Shown here: positions 8,180 through 16,761 of the stretch, one piece after another
How the letters are laid out: each line of letters begins with the position of its first letter
Numbering within the stretch: position 1 is the stretch's first letter
From: Devosia sp. Root635
GTDB taxonomy: Bacteria > Pseudomonadota > Alphaproteobacteria > Rhizobiales > Devosiaceae
DNA length: 64,000 nucleotides
Direction: 5' to 3'
Assembly (NCBI RefSeq): GCF_001427605.1
Contig: NZ_LMGZ01000009.1
Location: 1-64,000 of the forward strand
Notes under the pieces: model-generated
Databases searched by the model: none
The model's input: the letters and a program-made list of their open reading frames with translations, nothing else
What the model was told of the DNA's origin: nothing
Translations under genes and position numbers: made by a program

Positions 8180-9205
8180 ATGTCTCAATCCCTGCCGTCC
8201 GATCATCCGCATATCAACCCATCCAGGATCGGCGTCGTGCTGCTCAATCTGGGTACGCCCGATGGGACGGACTATTGGAACGTGCGGCGCTATCTCAAGG
8301 AATTCCTCAGCGATCCGCGCGTTATCGAGACGCCAAAATGGTTATGGTGGCCGATCCTCAACCTGGCGATCCTGAGCGTCCGTCCGCAGAAGAGCGGCCA
8401 TGCCTATGCGCAGATATGGGACAAGGAAAAGGACGAGAGCCCATTGCGGGTGATCACCCGCGACCAGGCCGTGGCCTTGGCCGCGCGGCTGGCCGGGCAT
8501 GACGATATCGTGGTGGATTTCGCCATGCGCTATGGCAATCCATCGACCCGCAGCGTGCTGGAGAAACTGCAGGCGGCTGGATGCCAGAAAATTCTGCTGG
8601 TGCCGCTTTATCCGCAATATTCGGCGACGACGACGGCGACGGCCAATGACAAGGCGTTCGAGGCGCTGGGCAAAATGCGCTGGCAGCCGGCGGTGCGTAC
8701 GGCACCGGCCTATTTCGACGCTCCCGAATATGTCGCGGCGCTTGGCAATTCGATCCGCGACGGGGTGGCGGCGCTGGATTTCGAACCGGAGCTGGTCATC
8801 ACCAGCTATCACGGCATGCCGGTGGAATACCTGGAGCGCGGCGACCCCTATTATCACCAGTGCTACGAGACGACGCGCCTGGTGCAGGACTATCTGGGCT
8901 GGGACAGGGACCGGCTCATGGTGACCTTCCAGAGCCGGTTCGGGCCGACCAAATGGCTGGAGCCCTATACCGACGTGACGCTGGCGGCCTTGCCGGGCAA
9001 GGGCGTGAAAAAGGTGGCCATCCTGGCGCCGGCCTTTTCGGCGGACTGTATCGAGACGCTGGAAGAAATCGCCATGCAGGGCCGGGACGGCTTCATGGAA
9101 GCTGGTGGCGAGAAATTCGCCTATATTCCGTGTTTGAACGACAGTCCCGGCGGCATGGACATGATCGAGGCCGTGGTGCGGCGGGAACTGGCGGGCTGGA
9201 TTTAG
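8180..9205 (+). CDS. hemH: ferrochelatase
   Basis: HemH inserts Fe2+ into protoporphyrin IX, the last step of protohaem synthesis, at the cytoplasmic face of the membrane. The 341-residue protein shows LLNLGTPDG near the start, AMRYGNP, LVPLYPQYSATT, the active-site SYHGMPVEYLERGDPYYHQC with the catalytic His, TFQSRFGPTKWLEPYT, and AFSADCIETLEEI with the conserved acidic residues. The length is normal. Its stop overlaps the stop of the convergent E1 gene by 3 nt (9203-9205 against 9202-9204), leaving no room for a terminator between them. Confidence 0.97.
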   Translation: MSQSLPSDHPHINPSRIGVVLLNLGTPDGTDYWNVRRYLKEFLSDPRVIETPKWLWWPILNLAILSVRPQKSGHAYAQIWDKEKDESPLRVITRDQAVALAARLAGHDDIVVDFAMRYGNPSTRSVLEKLQAAGCQKILLVPLYPQYSATTTATANDKAFEALGKMRWQPAVRTAPAYFDAPEYVAALGNSIRDGVAALDFEPELVITSYHGMPVEYLERGDPYYHQCYETTRLVQDYLGWDRDRLMVTFQSRFGPTKWLEPYTDVTLAALPGKGVKKVAILAPAFSADCIETLEEIAMQGRDGFMEAGGEKFAYIPCLNDSPGGMDMIEAVVRRELAGWI

Positions 9206-11562
9206 CCGCGCCCGCCGATCACGCTCCGGGCTGCAGCCTCGATGGCGGCGGCGTCGATGCCGAAATGCGCGTATAGGTCATTGACTGTTCCGGTCTGGCC
9301 GAAATGCTCCACCCCCAGCGTGATGGTGCGATGGCCGAGGACGCTGCCGAGCCAGCCGAGCGTCGCCGGATGGGCATCGATGGCGGTGACGAGGCCGGCG
9401 CGCCAGGGAGTGTCGGCGAGCAAGGTTTCGATATGGCTGCTTGCGGCGTGGTCGCCATGGAGGCGCGCGCGTTGGGCGGCATGCCAGCCGGCATTGAGAC
9501 GGTCGGCCGAGGTGACGGCCAGCACGGCGACATTGCGCCGGTCGCCGCCGATGGCTCCGGCGGCGGCGATGGCTTCGCTGGCGAGGATGCCCTGATAGGC
9601 GATGACCACCTCGCATTCGGGCGTCGGTGGCTTGAGCCAATAGGCGCCGCGGATGATGCCGTCTGTGAGGGCCTTGTCCACCTTGCGGGGCGGTTGCTCG
9701 ATGCTGCGGGTAGAGAGGCGGAGATAGACCGAGCCGCCGGTGACGTCGCGCGGCCAATCGGCAAGATCGGGGCGCGCATCGCCGGAGCGCTGCATGTAGT
9801 CGAAGGCCCAATCCATGATGACAGACAATTCGTCGGCAAAGGCCGGCTCGAAGCTGGCCAGGCCATCCTGCGCCATGCCGATCAGCGGGCTGGCGATGGA
9901 CTGATGCGCGCCGCCTTCGCCGGCCAGTGACACGCCGGACGGCGTGGCCGCCAGCAGGAAACGGGCGTCCTGGTAGCAGGCATAATTCAGCGCATCGGCG
10001 CCGCGCGCGATGAAGGGGTCGTAGAGCGTGCCGATGGGCAGCAGGCGCTCGCCGAACAGCGAATGGCTGAGCCCGGCGGCACCTAGGGCGAGGAACAGGT
10101 TCATCTCGGCGATGCCCAGTTCGAGATGCTGGCCCTCGGGCGTGAAGCGCCATTTCTGGGCGCTGGGAATGGCTTCCTTCTGGAAGACATCGACCATTTC
10201 ACGGTTTGCGTAGAGATTGCGCCGATTGACCCAGGTGCCGAGATTGGTCGAGACGGTGACATCGGGCGAGGTGGTGATGATGCGGCGGGCGAGGTCGCTG
10301 TCGGTCTTGGCGATGGCGTCGAGAATCTTGCCGAAGGCGGTCTGGGTCGAGGTGAGGCCGGTGCCGACAAACTGGGGCCCGATAGTGGCCACTGCCGGCG
10401 CGGTGTGGCGGCGGGATTCGCTGGTATTAAACGGCACATCGGCGAGGAAGCGCTCGATGGCTGCGGGGTCGGCCAGGCCCTCGAGCTTGTCCCATTCGTG
10501 GCCCTCGCGGACCTGCATGGACTGGCGCAGCTGCTCGATCTGCGCCGACGTCATCTGGCCGGCGTGATTGTCCTTGTGGCCGGCCAGCGGCGTAGCCCAG
10601 CCCTTGACGGTATAGGCGATGAAGACGGTGGGCTTGTCGCTGCCGGCGGTTTCGAACTGTTCGAGCAGGCTTTGCGTGCAGTGGCCGCCGAGATTGGCCA
10701 TCAGCTCGGCCAGTTCGGCATCGCTGCGGCGGGCGAGCAGGGCGGAGACTTCGCCCTGGTCGCCGATCTCGTCATTGAGGCGCTCGCGCCAGGCTGCGCC
10801 GCCGCGGAACATCAGGGCGGAGTAGATGGCGTTGGGGGCGGCATCGATCCAGGCCTTGAGCTTGTCGCCGCCCGGCTCGGCGAAGGCAGCGCGTTGCAGG
10901 GCGCCGTATTTGAGGGTGACCACATTCCAGTCGAAGGCGCGGAAGATGGCTTCGATGCGATCGTAAAGGCCTTCTCGGACGACGCCGTCGAGGCTCTGCC
11001 GGTTATAGTCGATGATCCACCAGGTGTTGCGCAAGCCATGCTTCCAGCCTTCGAGCAGGCATTCATAGACATTGCCCTCGTCGAGCTCGGCATCGCCGAC
11101 AAGGGCGACCATGCGGCCTTCGGGGCGCGACGTGTCAGCCCAGGGTTTTGCCCGCACATAATCCTGGATCAATGAAGCAAAAGCGGTGAAGGCGACGCCG
11201 AGGCCGACAGAGCCGGTGGAGATGTCGACATCATCGGTGTCCTTGGTGCGGCTGGGATAGGATTGGGCACCGCCGAAGGCGCGAAATTGCTGAATTTTTT
11301 CAAGGCTCTGCTTGCCGAACAGATATTGGATGGCATGAAAGACAGGGGCGGCATGCGGCTTGACCGCGACCCGGTCCTCCGGCTTCAGCACGCCGAAATA
11401 GAGCGCGGCCATGATGGCTGCCATGGAGGCCGAACTGGCCTGGTGGCCACCGACCTTGACGCCGTCGACATTGGGGCGGAGGTGATTGGCGTGGTGGATC
11501 ATCCAGTTCGAGAGCCACAGGGCTTTCCTGGTCAGCGCTTCGATGCTAGCGATCCGATCCAT
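9202..11562 (-). CDS. AceE-like homodimeric 2-oxo acid dehydrogenase E1 / transketolase-family protein
   Basis: This 786-residue thiamine-diphosphate enzyme has a GDAELDEGNVYE...NRQSLDG cofactor motif matching homodimeric pyruvate dehydrogenase E1 (GDGEMDEPES...NLQRLDG). It also has the front-end SIEALTRKALWLSNWMIHHAN, the substrate-site GGHQASSAS and the second-domain LELGIAEMNLFLALGAAG. It is about 100 residues shorter than E. coli AceE. No E2 or E3 gene lies nearby, so the acyl acceptor is unclear. It is divergent from an Lrp/AsnC regulator, which probably controls it. Pyruvate is the likely but unproven substrate. Confidence 0.85.
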   Translation of the reverse strand: MDRIASIEALTRKALWLSNWMIHHANHLRPNVDGVKVGGHQASSASMAAIMAALYFGVLKPEDRVAVKPHAAPVFHAIQYLFGKQSLEKIQQFRAFGGAQSYPSRTKDTDDVDISTGSVGLGVAFTAFASLIQDYVRAKPWADTSRPEGRMVALVGDAELDEGNVYECLLEGWKHGLRNTWWIIDYNRQSLDGVVREGLYDRIEAIFRAFDWNVVTLKYGALQRAAFAEPGGDKLKAWIDAAPNAIYSALMFRGGAAWRERLNDEIGDQGEVSALLARRSDAELAELMANLGGHCTQSLLEQFETAGSDKPTVFIAYTVKGWATPLAGHKDNHAGQMTSAQIEQLRQSMQVREGHEWDKLEGLADPAAIERFLADVPFNTSESRRHTAPAVATIGPQFVGTGLTSTQTAFGKILDAIAKTDSDLARRIITTSPDVTVSTNLGTWVNRRNLYANREMVDVFQKEAIPSAQKWRFTPEGQHLELGIAEMNLFLALGAAGLSHSLFGERLLPIGTLYDPFIARGADALNYACYQDARFLLAATPSGVSLAGEGGAHQSIASPLIGMAQDGLASFEPAFADELSVIMDWAFDYMQRSGDARPDLADWPRDVTGGSVYLRLSTRSIEQPPRKVDKALTDGIIRGAYWLKPPTPECEVVIAYQGILASEAIAAAGAIGGDRRNVAVLAVTSADRLNAGWHAAQRARLHGDHAASSHIETLLADTPWRAGLVTAIDAHPATLGWLGSVLGHRTITLGVEHFGQTGTVNDLYAHFGIDAAAIEAAARSVIGGRG

Positions 11563-11677
11563 GCTTTCCCCCCGGTCATAATGCCCTGATTTTGCGCCTT
11601 GTGATGCGGCGGTTCTTGTCTATTTTGACCTTGGTAGCGCAGGTTTGCGCAGGATTTGCCCAGATTGGAGCAGGAAA

Positions 11678-12154
11678 ATGGCGGAAACCACCACATTCGC
11701 GCTGACGGCGCTCGACCGGAGAATCCTGCGGGCGCTGCAGGAAGACGGACGCATGACCATCCAGGCGATTGCTGAAAGGGTGGGGCTTTCGGCCTCGCCC
11801 TGCCTGCGCCGGATACGGCAGATGGAGCGGGCGGGGATCATTGCCGGCTATAGCGCCGTGGTGGAGCAGAAAGCGGTGGGGCTGCCGGTTTCCGTGTTTA
11901 TTTCCATACGGTTAGAGCGGCAACGCAGCCATGAGCTGGATGCGTTCGGGGCGGCGATCGGCGGCTGGCCGGAGGTGATGGAATGCTATCTGATGACCGG
12001 GCAGTTCGACTTTCTGCTGCGGGTGGTCTGCGCCGATCTGGGGGCCTATGAGCAGTTCCTGCGCGAGCGGCTGACGCAGGTGGAGGGCCTGGCCAGCATC
12101 GAAAGCAGCTTCTCGCTGGGGCAGGTGAAGTATTCCCGGGTGCTGCCTTTGTGA
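11678..12154 (+). CDS. Lrp/AsnC-family transcriptional regulator
   Basis: The 158-residue product has the classic Lrp fold. The N-terminal helix-turn-helix reads LDRRILRALQEDGRMTIQAIAERVGLSASPCLRRIRQMERAGII, with the Ser-Pro-Cys-Leu-Arg-Arg recognition helix. The C-terminal RAM effector domain includes EVMECYLMTGQFDFLLRV and SSFSLGQVKYSRVLPL. ATG 11678 follows GAGCAGGAAA; the longer frame has no comparable ribosome site. It is divergent from the E1 gene across 115 bp, the usual layout of a local amino-acid-responsive or 2-oxo-acid-responsive regulator and its target. Confidence 0.93.
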   Translation: MAETTTFALTALDRRILRALQEDGRMTIQAIAERVGLSASPCLRRIRQMERAGIIAGYSAVVEQKAVGLPVSVFISIRLERQRSHELDAFGAAIGGWPEVMECYLMTGQFDFLLRVVCADLGAYEQFLRERLTQVEGLASIESSFSLGQVKYSRVLPL

Positions 12155-12219
12155 ATTCGCATCAGGGGCGAATTGGTTAGCACACTGTTAGCATCGAGCG
12201 CGCGGAAGTGTGAATCCGG

Positions 12220-12579
12220 CTACCAGCCCGGACCGGCGAAATCGGGCGGGGTGACATTGACCAGGCCGCGGCCGACAATGTAGCTGCGATCCACCCAGCC
12301 CTGGCCCGGAATGCGGCACCATTGGGTGGCGCCGGCGCCGCGCAGGCTGTAGCCGGCATCGCCGATCCAGCTGCCATAGGGCGAGTCGGAATCGTTCTGC
12401 GTGCAGGCATCGATGGGGATTTCCATGCCGTCGGTCAGGCGGCCGACAATGGCATAGCGGAAGCCCGGCCCGTCATGCACGGCGATATTGCCACCCGAGA
12501 CCCGCGCGGTGACCGTGAGGGCCTGCGCCGGCAGGGCGGCGGCAAGGGCGATGAGGATGGCGAGGGCGAGCGCGCGCAT
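12220..12579 (-). CDS. small secreted SH3b-like protein
   Basis: This 119-residue protein has a signal peptide (MRALALAILIALAAALPAQA). A single SH3-like domain follows (ARVSGGNIAVHDGPGFRYAIVGRLTDGMEIPIDAC...WCRIPGQGWVDRSYIVG), with a Cys pair bracketing an insertion (CTQNDSDSPYGSW). It is part of the SH3b paralogue set of this window but lacks the second C-terminal domain. No TTCAG direct repeat is visible upstream. Ligand and partner are unknown. Confidence 0.82.
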   Translation of the reverse strand: MRALALAILIALAAALPAQALTVTARVSGGNIAVHDGPGFRYAIVGRLTDGMEIPIDACTQNDSDSPYGSWIGDAGYSLRGAGATQWCRIPGQGWVDRSYIVGRGLVNVTPPDFAGPGW

Positions 12580-12708
12580 GGCAGAGTTCCGACGGTGACC
12601 GGCCTTGCATGACGCATGGACATGGCGGATGCATGGCGGCGCCGATGCCTGGGACGACTTTTATCTCGCGCAGCCGGGCTGGCGTGGGGTGACGGATGGA
12701 GGGGTGCG

Positions 12709-13143
12709 ATGGGTTTGTGGCGCGGCGGACTGGCGATGGGGCTGATGCTGGCGGCGATGAGCCAGGGCGGGGCACAGGAGGCGGAATTGGGCGGCTGGCA
12801 CTTGCAGGAAGACAGGATCGAGGCGGATTTCGTCAATTTCGACCTGTCCTGGATCGAGCAGGGCCTGCCGCTTTTCGCCCTCAACTGCCAGCAGGGTTTT
12901 CCCGAGGTCTATATCACCGTCTTCATCGATCCGCCGGCGGATGGCGCCGCGCCGGGTGAACTGGCACTGGCCGATGGCGAGCGGCGCGTCACCATGGCGG
13001 CCGGCGGCACCGAAATGCAGGGCCGCTTCGCGGTGGACGCCATGACCAGCTTCGGACCGGACCTGGCGGCGCTGCTGACGGGGCCGGTTTCCGTGCTGGT
13101 CGACGGGGTCGAGGTGGCCCGCTACACGACCGATGCCGCCTAG
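12709..13143 (+). CDS. secreted protein of unknown function
   Basis: This 144-residue protein starts at ATG 12709 after GGAGGGG. It has a hydrophobic signal (MGLWRGGLAMGLMLAAMSQGGAQ) and then a globular region with one Cys (FALNCQQGFPEVYITVFIDPP). A C-terminal part rich in small residues includes MQGRFAVDAMTSFGPDLAALLTGPVSVLVDGVEVARY. I recognise no family with confidence; the layout (residual-activity-type beta domain with a short signal) suggests a periplasmic protein. An earlier start is open but would place 31 charged residues before the signal. Confidence 0.65.
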   Translation: MGLWRGGLAMGLMLAAMSQGGAQEAELGGWHLQEDRIEADFVNFDLSWIEQGLPLFALNCQQGFPEVYITVFIDPPADGAAPGELALADGERRVTMAAGGTEMQGRFAVDAMTSFGPDLAALLTGPVSVLVDGVEVARYTTDAA

Positions 13144-13267
13144 GCGGAGTTCGCACGGCTCATCGCGGCCTGCCCGCCGCAGTGAGGCCGGGCGAATGCG
13201 GCAGGGAGGGCGGCGCGGGGGTAGGGGATAGGTTTTTTTGCTTTTTCCAGTTGCCGCCCCGAACACG

Positions 13268-13383
13268 GTGTCATCCCGGCCTTGACCGGGATGACACCCT
13301 GAGGTGGGGGGCTTGTCCGGTGGCCGGACGATCCACCTTGCGGCTGCGGCTTGATCTCGGGATGGGCCCCGGCTCAAGGCCGG
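13268..13383. repeat. two hairpin repeats of the TCAAG-loop type
   Basis: A perfect 12-bp stem (13268-13279 with 13286-13297, GTGTCATCCCGG arm, CCTTGA loop) is followed by a second hairpin (CCCCGGC/GCCGGGG, 13365-13371 with 13377-13383, TCAAG loop). Both lie in the 566-bp gap 13144-13709, which holds no gene that I can support. Confidence 0.75.
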
Positions 13384-13437
13384 GGTGACATCGGGGTGAG
13401 GTGGCACTGTGTTGCAATTAGGACCTATTTGCAACAC

Positions 13438-13640
13438 GAGGGAGGGTGGGCGGTGGAGACGGAGGGAGGAAGGAAGGATGACGGGAGGAAGGAACGAAGA
13501 CGGGAGGAACGAAGACGGGAGGGAGGATGGAGGATGGAGGGAGGAGAGAGGGAGGAGAGAGGGAGGAGGGGGAAGGAGGAGGGAAGGATGAGGATGGAGG
13601 ACGGAAGAGGACGGAAGGGGGGATGGGAGCGTGGGGCAGC
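13438..13640. repeat. polypurine, low-complexity tract
   Basis: About 200 bases are almost entirely G and A on the plus strand, with GGAGG, GGATGGA and GAGAGGGAGGA motifs. There is one clean 15-bp tandem period starting at 13491 and 13506 (GGAACGAAGACGGGAG). Open frames through it are compositional artefacts. It sits just upstream of the SH3b-excalibur gene. Confidence 0.85.
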
Positions 13641-13709
13641 GAGAGGCGGGCTGAGGCTGGCTGACTGGACAGAGAGGTGGCGCCGCGCGATGGTTCGGGC
13701 GGAGGGGGC

Positions 13710-14258
13710 ATGCGCAAACTGTTCTGGGTGCTTGCTGGCATCATGGTGCTGGCGGCTTTGGGCAATATCATCGGGGGCACCGATACGCCGGTGACGGCGA
13801 GGGTCGATCCGGCAGGCGGGCAGGCTGTGGTGCGGGCGGATATTCCGGCGGCGCCACGGTTCGATGCGACGCTGTTCGTGTCGGCCAACAGCCTCAACCT
13901 GCGCGAGGCGCCGAGCACCAGCGGGCGCGTGCTGACGAGTTTGCCGCGCAATACGAGGGTGCTGGCCGGGGAGCGGCGGAGCGGCTGGGTGCTGATCTCG
14001 GCGCAGGGGCGGATTGGCTGGGTTAGCGAGCGGTACCTGACTGGGGCGCCGGTGGAGCCGGCAATTTCGGTACCGACGCGGAACCAGCCGGGCTATGGGG
14101 TTGTGCAGCGGCAGACGGCGGCGTCCTGTCCGTCGCGGCGCTATTGCTCGCAGATCGGGTCATGCCGGGAAGCGCGGCGGTATCTGGCCAATTGCAGTTG
14201 GGGCGGGGCGCTGGATGGCGATGGGGACGGCGTGCCGTGCGAGTCGATCTGTCGATAA
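13710..14258 (+). CDS. SH3b-excalibur protein, membrane-anchored or secreted
   Basis: This 182-residue protein begins at ATG 13710 right after GGAGGGGG. One N-terminal hydrophobic segment (MRKLFWVLAGIMVLAALGNII) is followed by an SH3b domain (residues about 55-115: VSANSLNLREAPSTSGRVLTSL, GWVLISAQGRIGWVSERYL). The C-terminal excalibur Ca2+-binding motif holds four Cys (CPSRRYCSQIGSCREA, then DGDGDGVPCE). This combination is typical of small exported wall-associated proteins. It is the only excalibur member of the local SH3b set. The polypurine tract upstream may influence its expression. Confidence 0.88.
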   Translation: MRKLFWVLAGIMVLAALGNIIGGTDTPVTARVDPAGGQAVVRADIPAAPRFDATLFVSANSLNLREAPSTSGRVLTSLPRNTRVLAGERRSGWVLISAQGRIGWVSERYLTGAPVEPAISVPTRNQPGYGVVQRQTAASCPSRRYCSQIGSCREARRYLANCSWGGALDGDGDGVPCESICR

Positions 14259-14266
14259 GCGGGCTG

Positions 14267-15700
14267 TCAAGCGTCGTTGCTGCCTCGGCTCATACGCGGC
14301 ATGGGGATCGTGTTGTCGATGTCGTCGAGTCTTATATTTACACTGGCGCGCGTTCGAGCATTGGCACGAACCTTCTCCAGTGCATCCTCTGCGGTATCAC
14401 GCTCACGATGCTCCCGATCAACCAACTCTCGTGATTTGCTTCGCGCACTGACCTGCTTCTCCAAAATTTGAAGCCGGACCAGTGCTGCATAGGCACTGGG
14501 TGGCGAAAAGAACATCTTCGCAACGACTGGTGCGATTTCAAGGAATGCTACAAAAGCCTTCAATATCCATTCCAAGTAGGCGACCGTAGCGCCGTTCTCT
14601 GGATCGGCCTTCAACCGGTCAAGGGCCGCCAACCGAACTATCGGGTCATCCCTTAGCGGGACAAACACCCCGGTCTCAACAAGCCTGTTCTCCAGTGATC
14701 GAATAAGGAGTGGCCTTTCCGCGTTATGCGCTGCCAGATCTGCGCTTAGGGTGACAATCTGGTCACGGATCCCTTGCACCTCGTCAGGCGACAAGACCGC
14801 GTCGTTCTTAGCGGCTTCGATATTGCCAACAACAGCGTCAAGTCCAGTATTGGCCTTGCTGAGATCTTCGTTGAGACTTTGGAGGCGATCCTGGTTGTTC
14901 TGCAGGCGCAATTGAAACTGGAAACAGTTTGACCCGGGAGGGCACCCGGGAACGCCGGTATATTCCTCGCTTTTGCAGCCGGTCATTTCGCAAGCAATGT
15001 CAACTTTAAGCTGCCTGTTCTCTTCCTCAAGTCGGTCAATCTGTTGAACCAGTCCGTCAATCTCGGACTCGATCCCCAGTTTCTGGGAGTTTAGCTCGGC
15101 AGGAACTTCGATAGACCTAGGGCCATCAATGAGTGCCTCAGCGGACACGCGTTGGCTAAGCATATCAATTTGCGTCTCCAGTTCACCTTTGCGGTCAGTA
15201 AGGTCCGCCTCTAAACGACCAACCTGATCGTGGTATTCCGCATTGGCCAGTTCGTTTTCTGTCTCAAGCAGATCGCGGATCATTCCTCCAAACGCTGCCG
15301 GTTCGACCATCGTCGACACCGTAAACGCAAGCAGCACCGAAATGCCCAAGCGGGCACATATCTTGAAGAATCTGGGTAGGTATCTAACAACGAGGCGCCA
15401 AACTCCGGCCTCCGATTCGTTGGAAATCTCGGTTAGAACGCCCATCTCGAACCAGTCCGCCTGGAACAAGGCGCGATCGAACAGCACAACGATTGTCGCG
15501 ACCACCAAAGCCATAGCTGCGCTGATTGGATAATGCGGCACAAAGTATGAAACTGATGCATAGGTGGCTGCCGCGACCACGATAAAGGTCAGCAGCAACG
15601 AGATGCCCAGTTGGACGCCCCAAATCTGGTCGACACGCGTGGACTGCTTCATCGCATGCGTATCAATGCCAGCTATTGTGTAGAATATTGCCGACAACAA
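14267..15700 (-). CDS. DUF4407 membrane protein with a periplasmic coiled coil
   Basis: The protein has about 477 residues. Two pairs of membrane segments (GISLLLTFIVVAAATYASVSYF, AAMALVVATIVVLFDRALF, then ISVLLAFTVSTMVEPAAF and ILKAFVAFLEIAPVVAKMFF) flank a long Glu/Gln/Leu-rich coiled coil (residues about 140-310). The coiled coil holds a Cys cluster (IACEMTGCKSEEYTGVPGCPPGSNC). This matches DUF4407. The start is TTG 15700, 8 nt after GGAGG (15709-15713); TTG 15721 is possible. The gene is visibly more A+T-rich than its neighbours and, with the next two genes, looks acquired. The function is unknown. Confidence 0.8.
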   Translation of the reverse strand: MLSAIFYTIAGIDTHAMKQSTRVDQIWGVQLGISLLLTFIVVAAATYASVSYFVPHYPISAAMALVVATIVVLFDRALFQADWFEMGVLTEISNESEAGVWRLVVRYLPRFFKICARLGISVLLAFTVSTMVEPAAFGGMIRDLLETENELANAEYHDQVGRLEADLTDRKGELETQIDMLSQRVSAEALIDGPRSIEVPAELNSQKLGIESEIDGLVQQIDRLEEENRQLKVDIACEMTGCKSEEYTGVPGCPPGSNCFQFQLRLQNNQDRLQSLNEDLSKANTGLDAVVGNIEAAKNDAVLSPDEVQGIRDQIVTLSADLAAHNAERPLLIRSLENRLVETGVFVPLRDDPIVRLAALDRLKADPENGATVAYLEWILKAFVAFLEIAPVVAKMFFSPPSAYAALVRLQILEKQVSARSKSRELVDREHRERDTAEDALEKVRANARTRASVNIRLDDIDNTIPMPRMSRGSNDA

Positions 15701-15730
15701 GCCAGAGGCCTCCGTAACCAACTGTTAACC

Positions 15731-16009
15731 ATGCCGCCGGCACAATGCGGTATGCAACCCGCTTCAATCAGCACCATTGGTCTCGATGCTCATCCTGCCC
15801 TGGGTCCCTTAACGCGGGCCCAGGTCAATCGCTTGAGGACCGATCCGGCCTTTGTTTCCTTGACTCCGCATCAGGAGGCCCGCGCTGAGCTCTTTTTTCA
15901 GCTGCAGGCCACGAGTGGGCTCGATGACGAAAGCCCTGCGCTACTTCTGATCATGGAACTTGCGGACTGCTACGCGGCGCTGTTCAATCACCGAGAAGCC
16001 GGTCGGTGA
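15731..16009 (+). CDS. hypothetical small protein
   Basis: This 92-residue open frame (ATG 15731, or ATG 15752) lies between two oppositely oriented genes. It is divergent from the DUF4407 gene, and its last 26 nt overlap the end of the coiled-coil gene. The predicted protein is soluble and mainly helical (PLTRAQVNRLRTDPAFVSL, HQEARAELFFQLQATSGLDDESPALLLIMELADCYAALF). I know no family and saw no strong ribosome site. It is kept because composition and structure look protein-like and the gap would otherwise be empty. Confidence 0.5.
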   Translation: MPPAQCGMQPASISTIGLDAHPALGPLTRAQVNRLRTDPAFVSLTPHQEARAELFFQLQATSGLDDESPALLLIMELADCYAALFNHREAGR

Positions 16010-16637
16010 CCTTGTGGTTGCGCTCTTCGTACATCTTGAGCGCCCGCATGAAGTGGTCTTCATAGCTCTGCGAGAGCTTGGTGATGCGCTCGAACTTTGC
16101 CGTTAGCAGTCCTTCTGCATTTCTTTCGTAGAGGGAGACCATGTCGTCGCAGTCGTTGCTGGCAACTTCGCCGGCGTCCCGCCTCGCCTGAATGCTTTTG
16201 ATCTTTGCGGTTTTCTCCTTGAGCACGATTACCGCCTCTTCTTCGGCCGCGCCTGTCATCTGCTTCTGTGCAGACTCCAACTGCCGACGGACGGCTTCAT
16301 CGCCCTGAACAGCTTGCTCGATGAACAAACGAAGTGTCTCTCTTTTCTCGAGCGCAACGCTGGCAGTAAGCCTATCCAGCACCACAGTTTTTTGCGCGTT
16401 GAACAATTCTGCCGTCATTTCTCCGGTGATGCGTCGAATTTCCCGCTCTGTCTCTCGATCGGTGCGCATCTTCGCCAGAAAGCCCAGCCGGCTGCGCATG
16501 CTGTTCAGGTATCGACGGGGGTCGGCGCCAGCGTCGAGTACCCTCAAGTTGCCTGGCGGCAGCACCTCGACCTCACCCTCACCAACAGTTGTCAGAGCGC
16601 TTTTTTCGGAAGATTTCTCAACTCGCCACTGCGCCAT
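15984..16637 (-). CDS. cytoplasmic coiled-coil protein of unknown function
   Basis: This 217-residue protein begins at ATG 16637, immediately after AGGAGGTGGGGT, which fixes the start. It is rich in charged helices (RTDRETEREIRRITGEMTAELF, KRETLRLFIEQAVQGDEAVRRQLESAQKQM, ARRDAGEVASNDCDDMVSLYERNAEGL) and has no signal or membrane segment. I do not recognise a family. It sits next to the DUF4407 gene with shared low GC and orientation, so the two may form a functional pair. The promoter region has its own dyad at 16656-16668. Confidence 0.75.
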   Translation of the reverse strand: MAQWRVEKSSEKSALTTVGEGEVEVLPPGNLRVLDAGADPRRYLNSMRSRLGFLAKMRTDRETEREIRRITGEMTAELFNAQKTVVLDRLTASVALEKRETLRLFIEQAVQGDEAVRRQLESAQKQMTGAAEEEAVIVLKEKTAKIKSIQARRDAGEVASNDCDDMVSLYERNAEGLLTAKFERITKLSQSYEDHFMRALKMYEERNHKVTDRLLGD

Positions 16638-16655
16638 ACCCCACCTCCTAAGTAT

Positions 16656-16668
16656 CCTTAGCCTAAGG
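16656..16668 (-). promoter_or_regulatory. dyad CCTTAG-N-CTAAGG in the coiled-coil gene leader
   Basis: A 6+6 inverted repeat around one central base lies between the ribosome site and a likely -10 (CATATT on the minus strand, with TTGCGC about 18 bp further upstream). It could be an operator that blocks transcription start. Confidence 0.45.
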
Positions 16669-16761
16669 TTAATATGAAGCGTGGATGTAGGGAAGCGCAA
16701 GTTTATTAACTAGTTCCTATCTCGGGCCGCTCTCCTACGAGTCTTCACCGGGCCTTCGATT

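Noticed and set aside
13351..13794. Frame encoding a long Arg/Glu/Gly-rich protein
   Set aside because: It translates the polypurine tract (all codons of G and A); no ribosome site, no homologous pattern.
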